From assembly GCF_010993705.1 (NCBI RefSeq), contig NZ_WOFO01000001.1:610598-674597 (forward strand): a stretch of DNA of 64,000 nt. Reading direction: 5' to 3'. The position numbers and the translations under genes were made by a program. Under the pieces are notes generated by a model. That model worked only from the letters and a program-made list of their open reading frames with translations. It made no database searches and had not been told where the DNA came from. The DNA comes from Cyclobacterium sp. SYSU L10401 (GTDB lineage Bacteria; Bacteroidota; Bacteroidia; Cytophagales; Cyclobacteriaceae). Shown piece by piece: positions 53,650-62,240 of this stretch (positions are counted from its first letter, which is position 1; each line of letters opens with the position of its first letter).

Positions 53650-56043
53650 ATGAGTTTGTATCCTTCAAACATGGAAGAAAAGATCAATTTTGATAAAATC
53701 AAGGAATTGATCAGGGCAGAATGTACCAGTAGTCTGGGAGTAGATTTCGTCAGAAAGGTAAGCTTTTCCAAAGACAGAAAGTTGTTGGTCAAACTTTTGG
53801 AGCAAACCGATGAGTTCAGGCAGATACTGGTGTCCGGGGAGCCCTTTCCTGCATCCAATTTTATTAACATTTACCCATTCCTGGACAAAGCGAAAATAGA
53901 GGGCACTTTTCTTTTTGAGGATGAATTTCATGAGCTCAGATTGGGATTGAAAACCCTGGATGGCTGTGTTTCCTTTTTCCACAAGTTCCATGAAAATTAT
54001 CCGCAATTGCACCAGCTGCTCGGCATGGTGGAAGAAAATACCCCGCTGGAAAAAAGTATTGGCAGGGTGCTGGATGAAAAGGGGAAAATAAAAAACAATG
54101 CATCTCAGGAGTTGAACCTTATCCGTACCCAACTTGCCTATGAAGAAAACAGGATAAGGAAGGTTCTGGATCACATATACCGCTCGGTCAAAGCTCAGGG
54201 ATTTACCCCGGAAGATGCCTCTGTTACGGTTAGGGGAGGCAGGATGGTAATCCCTGTTTTAGCAGAATACAAAAGGCGCATCAAAGGCTTCATTCACGAC
54301 GAATCAGCCACAGGACAGACAGTGTACCTGGAGCCGGCAGAGGTTTTGGATATCAACAATGAAATCAAGGACCTGGAATATATGGAAAGGAGGGAGGTGC
54401 AGAAAATCCTCACCAAGTTAACAGATGAACTCAGGGAATATATTCCGGTACTCCGGAGGGCATTTTATTTTTTGGGCATGATAGATTTTATTCGTGCCAA
54501 GGCCAGGTTTGCATTGAAAATCAACGCAGTTAACCCGGGAATGGGTAAAGGCAAGGAGTTGTCCTGGGTAAAAGCACGGCACCCTCTCCTGGAAATGGCC
54601 CTGTCTCAGCAGCAAAAGTCCATAGTTCCGGTGACCCTACAGCTCGATCCCAATCACCGGCTGTTGGTGATCTCAGGACCCAATGCCGGTGGTAAATCTG
54701 TAACGCTAAAAACGGTAGCCCTGGTGCAGTACATGTACCAATGCGGACTTCTCGTACCCATGGAGCCCAATTCCAAATGCTGTATTTTTGATCAGGTTTT
54801 TATCGATATAGGAGACGAGCAAAACATAGAAAATGACCTGAGTACCTATAGTTCCCACCTGATGAACATGAAGTATTTCACGCTTCATGCCAATAAAAAC
54901 ACCTTGTTTTTTATTGATGAGTTTGGAACGGGCACCGAACCCCAATTTGGTGGGGCCATTGCAGAAGCCATCCTGATTGCCCTGAATAAGTCAGGTGCCT
55001 TTGGAATTGTCACTACCCATTACGGAAACCTCAAGCAGTTGGCTTCAAAAAGCCAGGGGATGGTAAACGGGGCCATGCGGTATGATGTGGACCGGTTGGA
55101 ACCCTTGTATGAATTAGAAATCGGCAAACCCGGAAGCTCATTTGCGTTTGAAATAGCCGGTAAAATAGGAATTCCAAAAGAAATAATCCTTCATGCAAAG
55201 GCACAGGTCGGAGATACCAGGGTAAGGTATGAAAAACTCCTGCTAAAGGTCGAGAGCGAAAAGAATAAATATGAAAGCCTGATGGCAGAGACCCAAAGAA
55301 AAGACCGGCTGTTGGGCCAAAGACTTCAGGAATACAATTCTCTGAAGGCCACCTTGGATGAGCAGCAAAAAAACATCATCAACGAGGCAAAAACCCAGGC
55401 GAGACTTTTGATGGATGATGCCAATAAAAAAATCGAAAATACCATTCGTTCCATCAAGGAATCTCAGGCGGACCAGGCAGCCACCCGGCAATTGAGAAAG
55501 GATCTTGATGCGCACAAGGCGGCTATCAAGCCAGAAAAGCCTGCAGTTCCACAGCAAAAAACAATTCAAGTGGTAGATGGGGCTATCGCTATTGGGGATC
55601 AGGTAAGGCTGAAAGACAACGGAGCGCTGGCCGAGGTTATGGATATCAAGGGCAAACAGGCCAGCATCCTTATTGGAGACCTTAAATCCAATGTGAAGCT
55701 AAGCCGCCTTGAGAAAATTTCAAATACCTCTCTGAAGAAGGAAAAAAAGGCCATAGGTAAGCGAATGACCTATGATACGACCCATAAAATGGCAGCATTC
55801 TCACCCAATCTGGATATCCGTGGAAAAAGGGGCGAAGAGGTCATTCAGCTGATCCAGAATTTTATAGATGAGGGGTATATGCTTGGGATGAATGACCTAA
55901 AAGTCATCCATGGCAAAGGGGATGGTATATTGAGGGAACTTACCAGAAACCTTATCAGGAAGATGTCTTCCGTGACCAGCTTCTCCGATGAACATGCAGA
56001 TAGGGGTGGATCTGGGGTGACCCTTGTGCAGCTCAAACAATAA
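53650..56043 (+). CDS. mutS2: Endonuclease MutS2
   Basis: A 797-residue homologue of MutS without the mismatch-recognition domain, thought to limit recombination and to rescue collided ribosomes. The ABC-type ATPase has GPNAGGKS near residue 343, FIDEFGTGTEP (Walker B), and VTTHYGNLKQ (H-loop); a long coiled coil follows (about 530-640), then an Smr nuclease domain at the C-terminus with DIRGKRGEE and IHGKGDGILRE. Length is normal. The ATG at 53650 fits the family start. Confidence 0.96.
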   Translation: MSLYPSNMEEKINFDKIKELIRAECTSSLGVDFVRKVSFSKDRKLLVKLLEQTDEFRQILVSGEPFPASNFINIYPFLDKAKIEGTFLFEDEFHELRLGLKTLDGCVSFFHKFHENYPQLHQLLGMVEENTPLEKSIGRVLDEKGKIKNNASQELNLIRTQLAYEENRIRKVLDHIYRSVKAQGFTPEDASVTVRGGRMVIPVLAEYKRRIKGFIHDESATGQTVYLEPAEVLDINNEIKDLEYMERREVQKILTKLTDELREYIPVLRRAFYFLGMIDFIRAKARFALKINAVNPGMGKGKELSWVKARHPLLEMALSQQQKSIVPVTLQLDPNHRLLVISGPNAGGKSVTLKTVALVQYMYQCGLLVPMEPNSKCCIFDQVFIDIGDEQNIENDLSTYSSHLMNMKYFTLHANKNTLFFIDEFGTGTEPQFGGAIAEAILIALNKSGAFGIVTTHYGNLKQLASKSQGMVNGAMRYDVDRLEPLYELEIGKPGSSFAFEIAGKIGIPKEIILHAKAQVGDTRVRYEKLLLKVESEKNKYESLMAETQRKDRLLGQRLQEYNSLKATLDEQQKNIINEAKTQARLLMDDANKKIENTIRSIKESQADQAATRQLRKDLDAHKAAIKPEKPAVPQQKTIQVVDGAIAIGDQVRLKDNGALAEVMDIKGKQASILIGDLKSNVKLSRLEKISNTSLKKEKKAIGKRMTYDTTHKMAAFSPNLDIRGKRGEEVIQLIQNFIDEGYMLGMNDLKVIHGKGDGILRELTRNLIRKMSSVTSFSDEHADRGGSGVTLVQLKQ

Positions 56044-56073
56044 GGTACTCGCAAAACCAGAAGGTTAAGGTGC

Positions 56074-56499
56074 CTATCTTTTGTAGGCCTGACGAGCCAG
56101 AAGTAACCAGTTTTTTCCTTTTTTTTGCCAAACCGTTAATACGCCAAGGTTGACCGGGGCAGGCTCACTGTCTTTATTGTGCGTTTGACCGATCAGAAAA
56201 TGCCTGACCAGCGCAATATTGCCTGAAATATCTACCGTCTGATTTTCTATATTGATTTCAGTAAAGTTGGATATGCCTGAAGTAAGGGCCTGGATGAATG
56301 CGGTTTGATTTTCGATTAAACCATTTGAATGTCCATAGGTCAACTGAGGATCGGTAAGTTTTCTGAGTTGCTTTTCATCAGCAGCCACCATGGCTGAAGT
56401 CAGTTCTTTAACGGCATTTTCTACGGCGGAAACCTGTTTGTTCTGAGCAAACAATACTGTAGTGGATAAAAAGCAAATGATAAACAGGTATTTGAGCAT
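56074..56499 (-). CDS. NTF2-like/DUF4440 exported protein
   Basis: A 141-residue protein with the signal peptide MLKYLFIICFLSTTVLFAQ and one NTF2-like (SnoaL/DUF4440) domain: ENAVKELTSAMVAADEKQLRKL, QLTYGHSNGLIENQTAFI, then the strand DISGNIALVRHFLIG and VWQKKGKNWLLLARQAYK. The cone-shaped fold commonly binds small hydrophobic ligands; no catalytic role can be assigned. Alone on the minus strand, 27 bp ahead of which ends a lipoprotein gene. Confidence 0.85.
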   Translation of the reverse strand: MLKYLFIICFLSTTVLFAQNKQVSAVENAVKELTSAMVAADEKQLRKLTDPQLTYGHSNGLIENQTAFIQALTSGISNFTEINIENQTVDISGNIALVRHFLIGQTHNKDSEPAPVNLGVLTVWQKKGKNWLLLARQAYKR

Positions 56500-56526
56500 G
56501 GGTTTATGGGGTTAATTGAAACTTTT

Positions 56527-57009
56527 TTATTCCATTAATATCAGATCGAAAACATAAAATCCTGCTAAAGCCTTCACTCTGGCATTCTGCGGAGCTGGCA
56601 CCACCCATTCCAATCTCAGGTTATTTTGATTTCTGGTAAAGGAAATTTCTTTATTGGCAGCAGGTTGGATGCCGGAGAGAATGATTTTGTCAAAGTTATC
56701 TCCTTCAAATGCCCAATTACCATTGGTGTCAAACAAGAGGTTGCTGTTTTCGGTAATGTACGTTTTACCGGTATTGTTGGACATAAACCGGATTTCAAAA
56801 TCTGCAAATTCGGCTGTCTGAGGTGTTCCGTCTTTGGTGACCGAACCACCATTGTTTACCGTCCAGGTCTGGCTACCTGATGGTCCGGAAAGTCTTTCTA
56901 TGGCTTGCTCTTCAGGTGTTTTTTCTGGTTCCCCATTTTCTCCTCCATTACAAGCTGAAAAGCCCAGCAGGAGCAGGCAGGCCCAAAAATAATTCATTAA
57001 TACTTTCAT
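56527..57009 (-). CDS. Lipocalin-like lipoprotein of unknown function
   Basis: About 160 residues with a lipoprotein signal ending in GFSAC, an acidic linker (EPEKTPEEQAIERL) and a beta-rich domain starting SGPSGSQTWTVNNGGSV; the pattern resembles the lipocalin-like or DUF5004 proteins of Bacteroidota, but I am not sure of the family. ATG at 57009 or 57018 are both possible; the shorter is given. It lies 47 bp after the lpx operon's ABC gene and may be the last gene of that transcript. Confidence 0.65.
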   Translation of the reverse strand: MKVLMNYFWACLLLLGFSACNGGENGEPEKTPEEQAIERLSGPSGSQTWTVNNGGSVTKDGTPQTAEFADFEIRFMSNNTGKTYITENSNLLFDTNGNWAFEGDNFDKIILSGIQPAANKEISFTRNQNNLRLEWVVPAPQNARVKALAGFYVFDLILME

Positions 57010-57065
57010 ACTTTTCAAACTAGGGCAGTAAAATTAATCAATTCCAATGTTTATCAAATAAATCT

Positions 57066-57689
57066 TCACAATTTATAATCCTCCAGGCGGAGTATTTGTT
57101 CACAAAAATTATATTCTCTTGGGTCATTGGAAGCTATTACGATGCATTTATTTTTTCCAAAACGGTATATCATTTCCCTGTACCAACCTATGCCTTTCTC
57201 GTCGAGATTCGAAGTGGGTTCGTCCAGAAGTACAAAAGGGGATTGAGAAAAAAAACATATGCCTAGTTTTAATCGCTGCTTCATTCCTGAGGAAAAGAAG
57301 GAAATGGGTTTGTTGATGGCGTTTTCCAGGTATAACAACTTCAAAAGAGTTGCGGTATTGATATTGTCTTCCGGTTTTTTGAATTGAAAATGGAATTCCA
57401 AAAACTCTTTGAGGGTGAATTCTTCTGGCAGTTCTACGTAGGGAGCACTGATGACCAGGTGCTTGTAAATTTCTTCTGGAGATACCATTTTCTGGTCCAG
57501 GAAAAATGTCATTTCCCCTTCCGTAAGGGGCATTTGAGCAGACAAACATTTGATGAGGGTAGACTTACCGGAGCCATTATTTCCGGTAATGGCCATTTTT
57601 ATACCGTTTTCAAGGTTGAGGTCCAGTTTTTTAAAGATCCAATCTCTTTGAAACCTTTTTCCTGCGCCTTTTAACTTAACGGCCAGCAT
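57066..57689 (-). CDS. Orphan ABC transporter ATPase, coupled to lpxA
   Basis: A 207-residue single ATP-binding cassette: Walker A GNNGSGKST (36-44), signature SFFSSGMKQRLKLG, Walker B FVLLDEPTS and D-loop NLDEKG. The H-loop, normally Thr-His, reads VIASNDP, so the switch histidine is replaced by Asn. No permease gene is adjacent. It starts 1 bp after the lpxA stop, so it is translationally coupled to the lipid A genes and may energise an envelope-lipid step with a permease encoded elsewhere. Confidence 0.88.
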   Translation of the reverse strand: MLAVKLKGAGKRFQRDWIFKKLDLNLENGIKMAITGNNGSGKSTLIKCLSAQMPLTEGEMTFFLDQKMVSPEEIYKHLVISAPYVELPEEFTLKEFLEFHFQFKKPEDNINTATLLKLLYLENAINKPISFFSSGMKQRLKLGICFFSQSPFVLLDEPTSNLDEKGIGWYREMIYRFGKNKCIVIASNDPREYNFCEQILRLEDYKL

Positions 57690-57690
57690 A

Positions 57691-58470
57691 TCACTGAATA
57701 TAACCTTTCATTACTCCTCTTTCAGACGAACGGATAAAGTTGACTATTTCATCCCGCTCTCGTGTGGCAGGAAGGTTGATTTCAATCTCTTCCAGGGCTT
57801 TGCTGTTGTTCCAGCTGTTTAAAAATAAATACCGGTATACTTCCTGGATTTCACTAATGGTTTTGCCTTCAAACCCTCTTCTTCTCAAACCAAGAGAATT
57901 CACCCCGGCATAGCTCAATGGCTCTCGGGCGGCTTTGGTAAATGGGGGAACATCCTTTCTGACCAGAGATCCGCCTGAAATCATGCTGTGCATGCCTATT
58001 TTGACAAATTGGTGTATGGCACTGCTACCACCTACAAATGCCCAGTCATCGATGGTGACATGTCCGGCCACCTGAACCGAATTGGCGATGATCACGCGAT
58101 CATGGATCAAACAATCGTGAGCAATATGTACATAAGCCATCAAAAGACAATCATTGCCTATTTTTGTGGTCTTTTTATCTGCCGTTCCTCTGTTAATGGT
58201 TACAAATTCCCTGATAGTTGTATTGTTTCCTATCTCTACCAAAGAGTCTTCTCCTTTAAATTTCAGATCCTGAGGAATGGCTGATATAACAGCTCCCGGA
58301 AAAATCCTGCAGTTTTTTCCAATTCTTGCTCCTGGATAAATGGTAACATTCGAGCCTATCCATGTACCTGCTCCGATTTCCACATCAGAATGGATGGAGG
58401 TGAATGCTTCAACTGAAACATTTTCCCCCAATCGGGCTTTTTCATTTATTTCGGATAATTTGCTGATCAT
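57691..58470 (-). CDS. lpxA: UDP-N-acetylglucosamine O-acyltransferase
   Basis: First step of lipid A synthesis: transfers a 3-hydroxyacyl chain from ACP to UDP-GlcNAc. The 259-residue protein has the left-handed beta helix of hexapeptide repeats (for example IGAGTWIGSNVTIYPGARIG) and the catalytic region AYVHIAHDCLIHDRVIIAN with the general-base histidine, then a helical C-terminus (SEIQEVYRYLFLNSWNN). Length is standard. Overlaps lpxC-fabZ by 4 bp. Confidence 0.96.
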   Translation of the reverse strand: MISKLSEINEKARLGENVSVEAFTSIHSDVEIGAGTWIGSNVTIYPGARIGKNCRIFPGAVISAIPQDLKFKGEDSLVEIGNNTTIREFVTINRGTADKKTTKIGNDCLLMAYVHIAHDCLIHDRVIIANSVQVAGHVTIDDWAFVGGSSAIHQFVKIGMHSMISGGSLVRKDVPPFTKAAREPLSYAGVNSLGLRRRGFEGKTISEIQEVYRYLFLNSWNNSKALEEIEINLPATRERDEIVNFIRSSERGVMKGYIQ

Positions 58471-59861
58471 GTGTCTTTTCTTACAATGCTGGCAGTCATT
58501 ATGGCTTCACAAACCAAGGCATTTCCTACAAAAGCCTCCCCCTTCATTTTTGCGATTCCTCTCCGGATGGGATTGAGAAGTTCACATTTGAAAATCAATG
58601 TGTCACCAGGTAACACCATTTTTCTAAACTTGCAGTTTTCTATGCTAAGGAAATAGGTCCAGTAATTTTCAGGATCTTCCACCGTGCTTAGAACCAATAT
58701 TCCTCCCGTTTGGGCCATCGCCTCTACCTGTAATACTCCAGGCATCACAGGATTGTTGGGAAAGTGCCCCATAAAAAAGGGCTCGTTGATAGTAACATTT
58801 TTTACGCCAGCCACTAATTTGTCATCAAGATAGATGATTTTGTCCAGTAGCTGAAACGGATACCTGTGGGGAAGGATGTTGCTGATTTGGTTGATATCCA
58901 AAACAGGAGGCAGCTTGGGATCATAGTAAGGGATATTCATTGAACCCGACTTTTCCATTGCCCTCTTTATTTTTTTTGCAAAGGCTACATTGGCAGCATG
59001 CCCGGGCCTGGCTGCAAGTATCTGTGCTTTCAAGGGTCTGCCCACAAGGGCAAGGTCTCCAATGACATCCAATAATTTGTGTCGGGCCGGTTCGTTTTTG
59101 TACCTAAGCTCCACATTGTTCAGAATGCCTTCTTTTTGTACTTCCACCTTTTGTTTATTAAACATTTTGGCCAGACTGGACAACTCAGCTTCTTCTACAA
59201 CCCGGTCTACCACGACTATGGCGTTATTCAGGTCTCCCCCTTTTATCAGGTTGTTTTTGTAAAGCATTTCCAGCTCGTGAAGAAAACAAAATGTCCTGCA
59301 GGAGGCAATTTCATGCCTGAATTGACTGATATCTGTGATGGAGGCATGCTGGCTTCCAAGTACAGGGGAGTTGTAATCCACCATGACGGTTACTCTGAAG
59401 TCGTCCAGGGGGAGGGCAGCCATCTCGACTTCTCTGCCACTGTCTTTGTAATGAATGCTTTCAGGTACTTCAAAAAACCTGCGTAGTGCATTTTGTTCCT
59501 CCAAACCCGCATCCTCCAGGATCTCAATGAATTGAATGCTACTTCCATCCAGAATAGGAGGCTCAGGTCCACTCAGTTGTATCAGAACATTATCTATTTC
59601 CATACCTACCAGTGCTGCCAAAACATGTTCGACCGTAAATACCCTGGCACCGCTCTGTTCCAGCGTAGTGCCCCTGGATACATCCACCACATTGTCTACA
59701 TCCGCATCGATGATGGGCTGGCCTTCCAAATCCATTCTTTGAAATTTATAACCATGGTTTGGGTTGGCAGGCAAAAATGTCATATTGGCTTCTATACCTG
59801 TATGTAATCCGACTCCGGATAGGGTGACCTGTTTTTTTATGGTATGTTGTTTTACTTTCAT
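58467..59861 (-). CDS. lpxC-fabZ: Bifunctional LpxC deacetylase / FabZ dehydratase
   Basis: A 464-residue fusion, characteristic of Bacteroidota. Residues about 1-300 are LpxC, the zinc amidase that deacetylates UDP-3-O-acyl-GlcNAc (SGVGLHTG, VEHVLAAL with a zinc-site His, NEPARHKLLDVIGDLAL with further ligands). Residues about 320-464 are FabZ, the 3-hydroxyacyl-ACP dehydratase (PHRYPFQLLDKI, GHFPNNPVMPGVLQVEAMAQ). The fusion links acyl-chain supply to lipid A synthesis. In the operon it lies between lpxD and lpxA. Confidence 0.97.
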   Translation of the reverse strand: MKVKQHTIKKQVTLSGVGLHTGIEANMTFLPANPNHGYKFQRMDLEGQPIIDADVDNVVDVSRGTTLEQSGARVFTVEHVLAALVGMEIDNVLIQLSGPEPPILDGSSIQFIEILEDAGLEEQNALRRFFEVPESIHYKDSGREVEMAALPLDDFRVTVMVDYNSPVLGSQHASITDISQFRHEIASCRTFCFLHELEMLYKNNLIKGGDLNNAIVVVDRVVEEAELSSLAKMFNKQKVEVQKEGILNNVELRYKNEPARHKLLDVIGDLALVGRPLKAQILAARPGHAANVAFAKKIKRAMEKSGSMNIPYYDPKLPPVLDINQISNILPHRYPFQLLDKIIYLDDKLVAGVKNVTINEPFFMGHFPNNPVMPGVLQVEAMAQTGGILVLSTVEDPENYWTYFLSIENCKFRKMVLPGDTLIFKCELLNPIRRGIAKMKGEAFVGNALVCEAIMTASIVRKDT

Positions 59862-59908
59862 TAAAATAAATAACTAAATAGCTGTGAAGTCCTGATCAAC
59901 TGACAAAT

Positions 59909-60931
59909 TTATAGTTTTTTTTCCAGCTCTCTCAATTTGTTATGAAGTAAAGGTAATTTTCTAAATATAGAGTAGGATTTTAAAAAATCTTTTATGTCAA
60001 ATCCAATGTATCCAAAAATTGTTTTTCCCGGTTCGGTTACCGATTTCATAATGCCGGTATTTGCGCCCACGGTGGTGTTGTCAGCTATGTCAATATGGCC
60101 CACTATCCCACATTTACCAGCCAATACGCAGTTTTTGCCCACACTGGTGGAGCCGGAAATTCCTGCCTGGGAAGCAACTACCGTGTTTTCTCCTAAAATA
60201 ACATTGTGGGCTATCTGAACCTGGTTGTCAATTTTAACCCCCCTTCCTATATGGGTAGACCCCATTGTAGCGCAATCAATGGTGGTATTGGCTCCTATAC
60301 TTACACCGTCTTCCAATACCACGTTGCCTAATTGCGGGATGTTTTTGTAGGTTCCATCAGCCTGGGGGGCAAAGCCAAATCCATCAGCACCAAGTATACT
60401 ACCGGAATGAATTTCACAGTCATTACCAATAATGGTCCTTGAATAGATTTTGACACCCGGGTAGAAGGTGCAATCATCCCCTATGATTACATCGTCCCCA
60501 ATATAGACTTGTGGATAAATCTTTACATTATTACCAATCTTGCAATTTTTTCCTACATAGGAAAATGCACCCCTGTAGCAGTTTGGGCCGATGGTACTGC
60601 TTTCATGAAAGTAAGTGGGCTCTTCTATACCAGAAATATCGGATTTTACCATCTTGGAATAAGCTTCCAAAAGTTTGGTGAAACCTGTATAGGGGTCTTT
60701 CACCCTGATTAGAGTGGTTTTGAATGCCTTCTGAGGTTTAAAATCTTCTCCTACAATGATCGCTGAACAGGCGGTGTCGTAGAGGTATTTTTCATACTTG
60801 AGGTTAGATAGAAATCCAATGCTTCCAGCTTTTCCCTCCTGTATTTTTTCAAGGCGATTGATTTTCTGAGAACCATCTCCTTCCACGCTTCCATCCAAAA
60901 GTAGTGCAATTTCATCGATGGTAAATTCCAT
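59909..60931 (-). CDS. lpxD: UDP-3-O-acylglucosamine N-acyltransferase
   Basis: Third step of lipid A synthesis: adds the second hydroxyacyl chain. The 340-residue protein has the uridine-binding N-terminal domain (EFTIDEIALLLDGSVEGDG), the long beta helix of hexapeptide repeats and the catalytic IDNQVQIAHNVILGENTVVA segment with its histidine. It is 47 bp upstream of lpxC-fabZ and 16 bp downstream of the HD-hydrolase gene, an arrangement that I recall as common in Bacteroidota. Confidence 0.96.
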   Translation of the reverse strand: MEFTIDEIALLLDGSVEGDGSQKINRLEKIQEGKAGSIGFLSNLKYEKYLYDTACSAIIVGEDFKPQKAFKTTLIRVKDPYTGFTKLLEAYSKMVKSDISGIEEPTYFHESSTIGPNCYRGAFSYVGKNCKIGNNVKIYPQVYIGDDVIIGDDCTFYPGVKIYSRTIIGNDCEIHSGSILGADGFGFAPQADGTYKNIPQLGNVVLEDGVSIGANTTIDCATMGSTHIGRGVKIDNQVQIAHNVILGENTVVASQAGISGSTSVGKNCVLAGKCGIVGHIDIADNTTVGANTGIMKSVTEPGKTIFGYIGFDIKDFLKSYSIFRKLPLLHNKLRELEKKL

Positions 60932-60947
60932 TTATTTCTTAGTTGTT

Positions 60948-62189
60948 TTACCGTAAAGTTAAATTTTTAGCATGACAAGCATAATATTTTTTTACTATTT
61001 TGCTCATGGCTTTGATATTTGGAAGGTCAGCAGCCATGGCCACATCCATGACTTCCCCTTTTTTAGTCAGGATCCAAATCTTGTCCCTGGCCAGGTAACC
61101 ATAATTACTTATTTCACCGCAGGAAAAGAAATACTGCAAATCCCGAGTGGACAAGGAATGTTTGCTTTGTACCTTTTGCTTCATTTTTTTTATCTCCTCA
61201 ATGGAAAACGGCTGATTGACCAAATGGATTTTAAACAAGTTGCGCATCAAAAACATGTGGGAAATTTGTCGAAGCACAAAGTCATCTTCATTTTTCCAGA
61301 GCTTGATGGCACCCCAGACATCAAAGTCGTCCAATTGAGAAAATTCGTCGAGCCATTCAGGTTGGCCATGCAGCATACCTGTAGGAGGATCTTTTTTCAG
61401 AAAAAGTAGGAGTTCAGCAGAGCCGGGTAAATTTATGCCAGCATTTTCCAGTTCTTTGGCCCTTAAAATCAGATTGATCAACATTTTTTCAGCGCAGACG
61501 GTCGTTTTATGAAGGTATACCTGCCAATACATCAATCTTCTGGCGCTCAGAAAATTCTCAATACTGTAAATGCCCTTTTCTTCGATGACCACCTGGTCAT
61601 TCACGATGGTCATCATTTTAATTATTCGGTCTGCCCCAATAGTTCCTTCTGATACACCTGTGAAAAAACAATCCCGCTGCAAGTAATCCAGACGATCAAT
61701 ATCTAGTTGACTGGAGACCAGTTGGTGAAAGAAATTTCTTTCGTAACTTCCCACAAAAATTTGCCTGGCCAAAGAAAGTTGGCCGTGAAATTGCTTATTT
61801 AAAGCATCAAAGAACAGCAGGGAAATGGTTTCATGATGCAGACCTTTGAGAAGAATAGATTCAAGCGCATGAGAAAAAGGCCCATGACCAATGTCATGCA
61901 GTAATATTGCCAGCAGTGCCGCTTCATATTCCTGTTCAGATATTTCAATGCCTTTATTGCGCAAGTGGTCTAAGGTAATGCTCATCAGGTGCATGGCTCC
62001 TATGGCATGGTGAAACCGGGTATGTAGGGCTCCCGGGTAGACCATATCTGTCAAACCTAATTGTTTGATTCTGCGTAACCTTTGGAAATAGGGGTGATCT
62101 ATTACGGCAAAAATCAATTCACTGGGAATATTGATGAACCCATACACGGGGTCATTGATAATTTTATGGCTTTTCAATGTCCTGTTCAT
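60948..62189 (-). CDS. HD domain phosphohydrolase (dGTPase/SAMHD1-like)
   Basis: A 413-residue metal-dependent phosphohydrolase. The HD signature is split as FHHAIGAMHLM and LLHDIGHGPFSHALE, and the ISSQLDIDRLDYLQRD motif is that of the SAMHD1/dGTP triphosphohydrolase-like group (YdhJ-type); members cut dNTPs or related nucleotides. It starts the operon HD-lpxD-lpxC-fabZ-lpxA-ABC and is divergent from porX across 51 bp. A promoter element for it lies in that gap. Confidence 0.9.
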   Translation of the reverse strand: MNRTLKSHKIINDPVYGFINIPSELIFAVIDHPYFQRLRRIKQLGLTDMVYPGALHTRFHHAIGAMHLMSITLDHLRNKGIEISEQEYEAALLAILLHDIGHGPFSHALESILLKGLHHETISLLFFDALNKQFHGQLSLARQIFVGSYERNFFHQLVSSQLDIDRLDYLQRDCFFTGVSEGTIGADRIIKMMTIVNDQVVIEEKGIYSIENFLSARRLMYWQVYLHKTTVCAEKMLINLILRAKELENAGINLPGSAELLLFLKKDPPTGMLHGQPEWLDEFSQLDDFDVWGAIKLWKNEDDFVLRQISHMFLMRNLFKIHLVNQPFSIEEIKKMKQKVQSKHSLSTRDLQYFFSCGEISNYGYLARDKIWILTKKGEVMDVAMAADLPNIKAMSKIVKKYYACHAKNLTLR

Positions 62190-62202
62190 AAAGGCGACTT
62201 GC

Positions 62203-62235
62203 CAAAAGTAATTAATCTAAAAAGAATTAAACCAA
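62203..62235 (-). promoter_or_regulatory. Promoter for the HD-lpx operon
   Basis: On the minus strand, TTG (62235-62233), a 22-nt spacer and TACTTTTG (62210-62203). The element ends 13 nt before the HD-gene ATG, so the predicted leader is short. It overlaps the divergent porX leader. Confidence 0.5.
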
Positions 62236-62240
62236 TTGAT

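Noticed and set aside
62082-62240. 5' extension of porX by 53 residues
   Set aside because: The extension runs antisense through the start of the HD gene and has no relation to the receiver domain, which starts at MENFKILWADDE.
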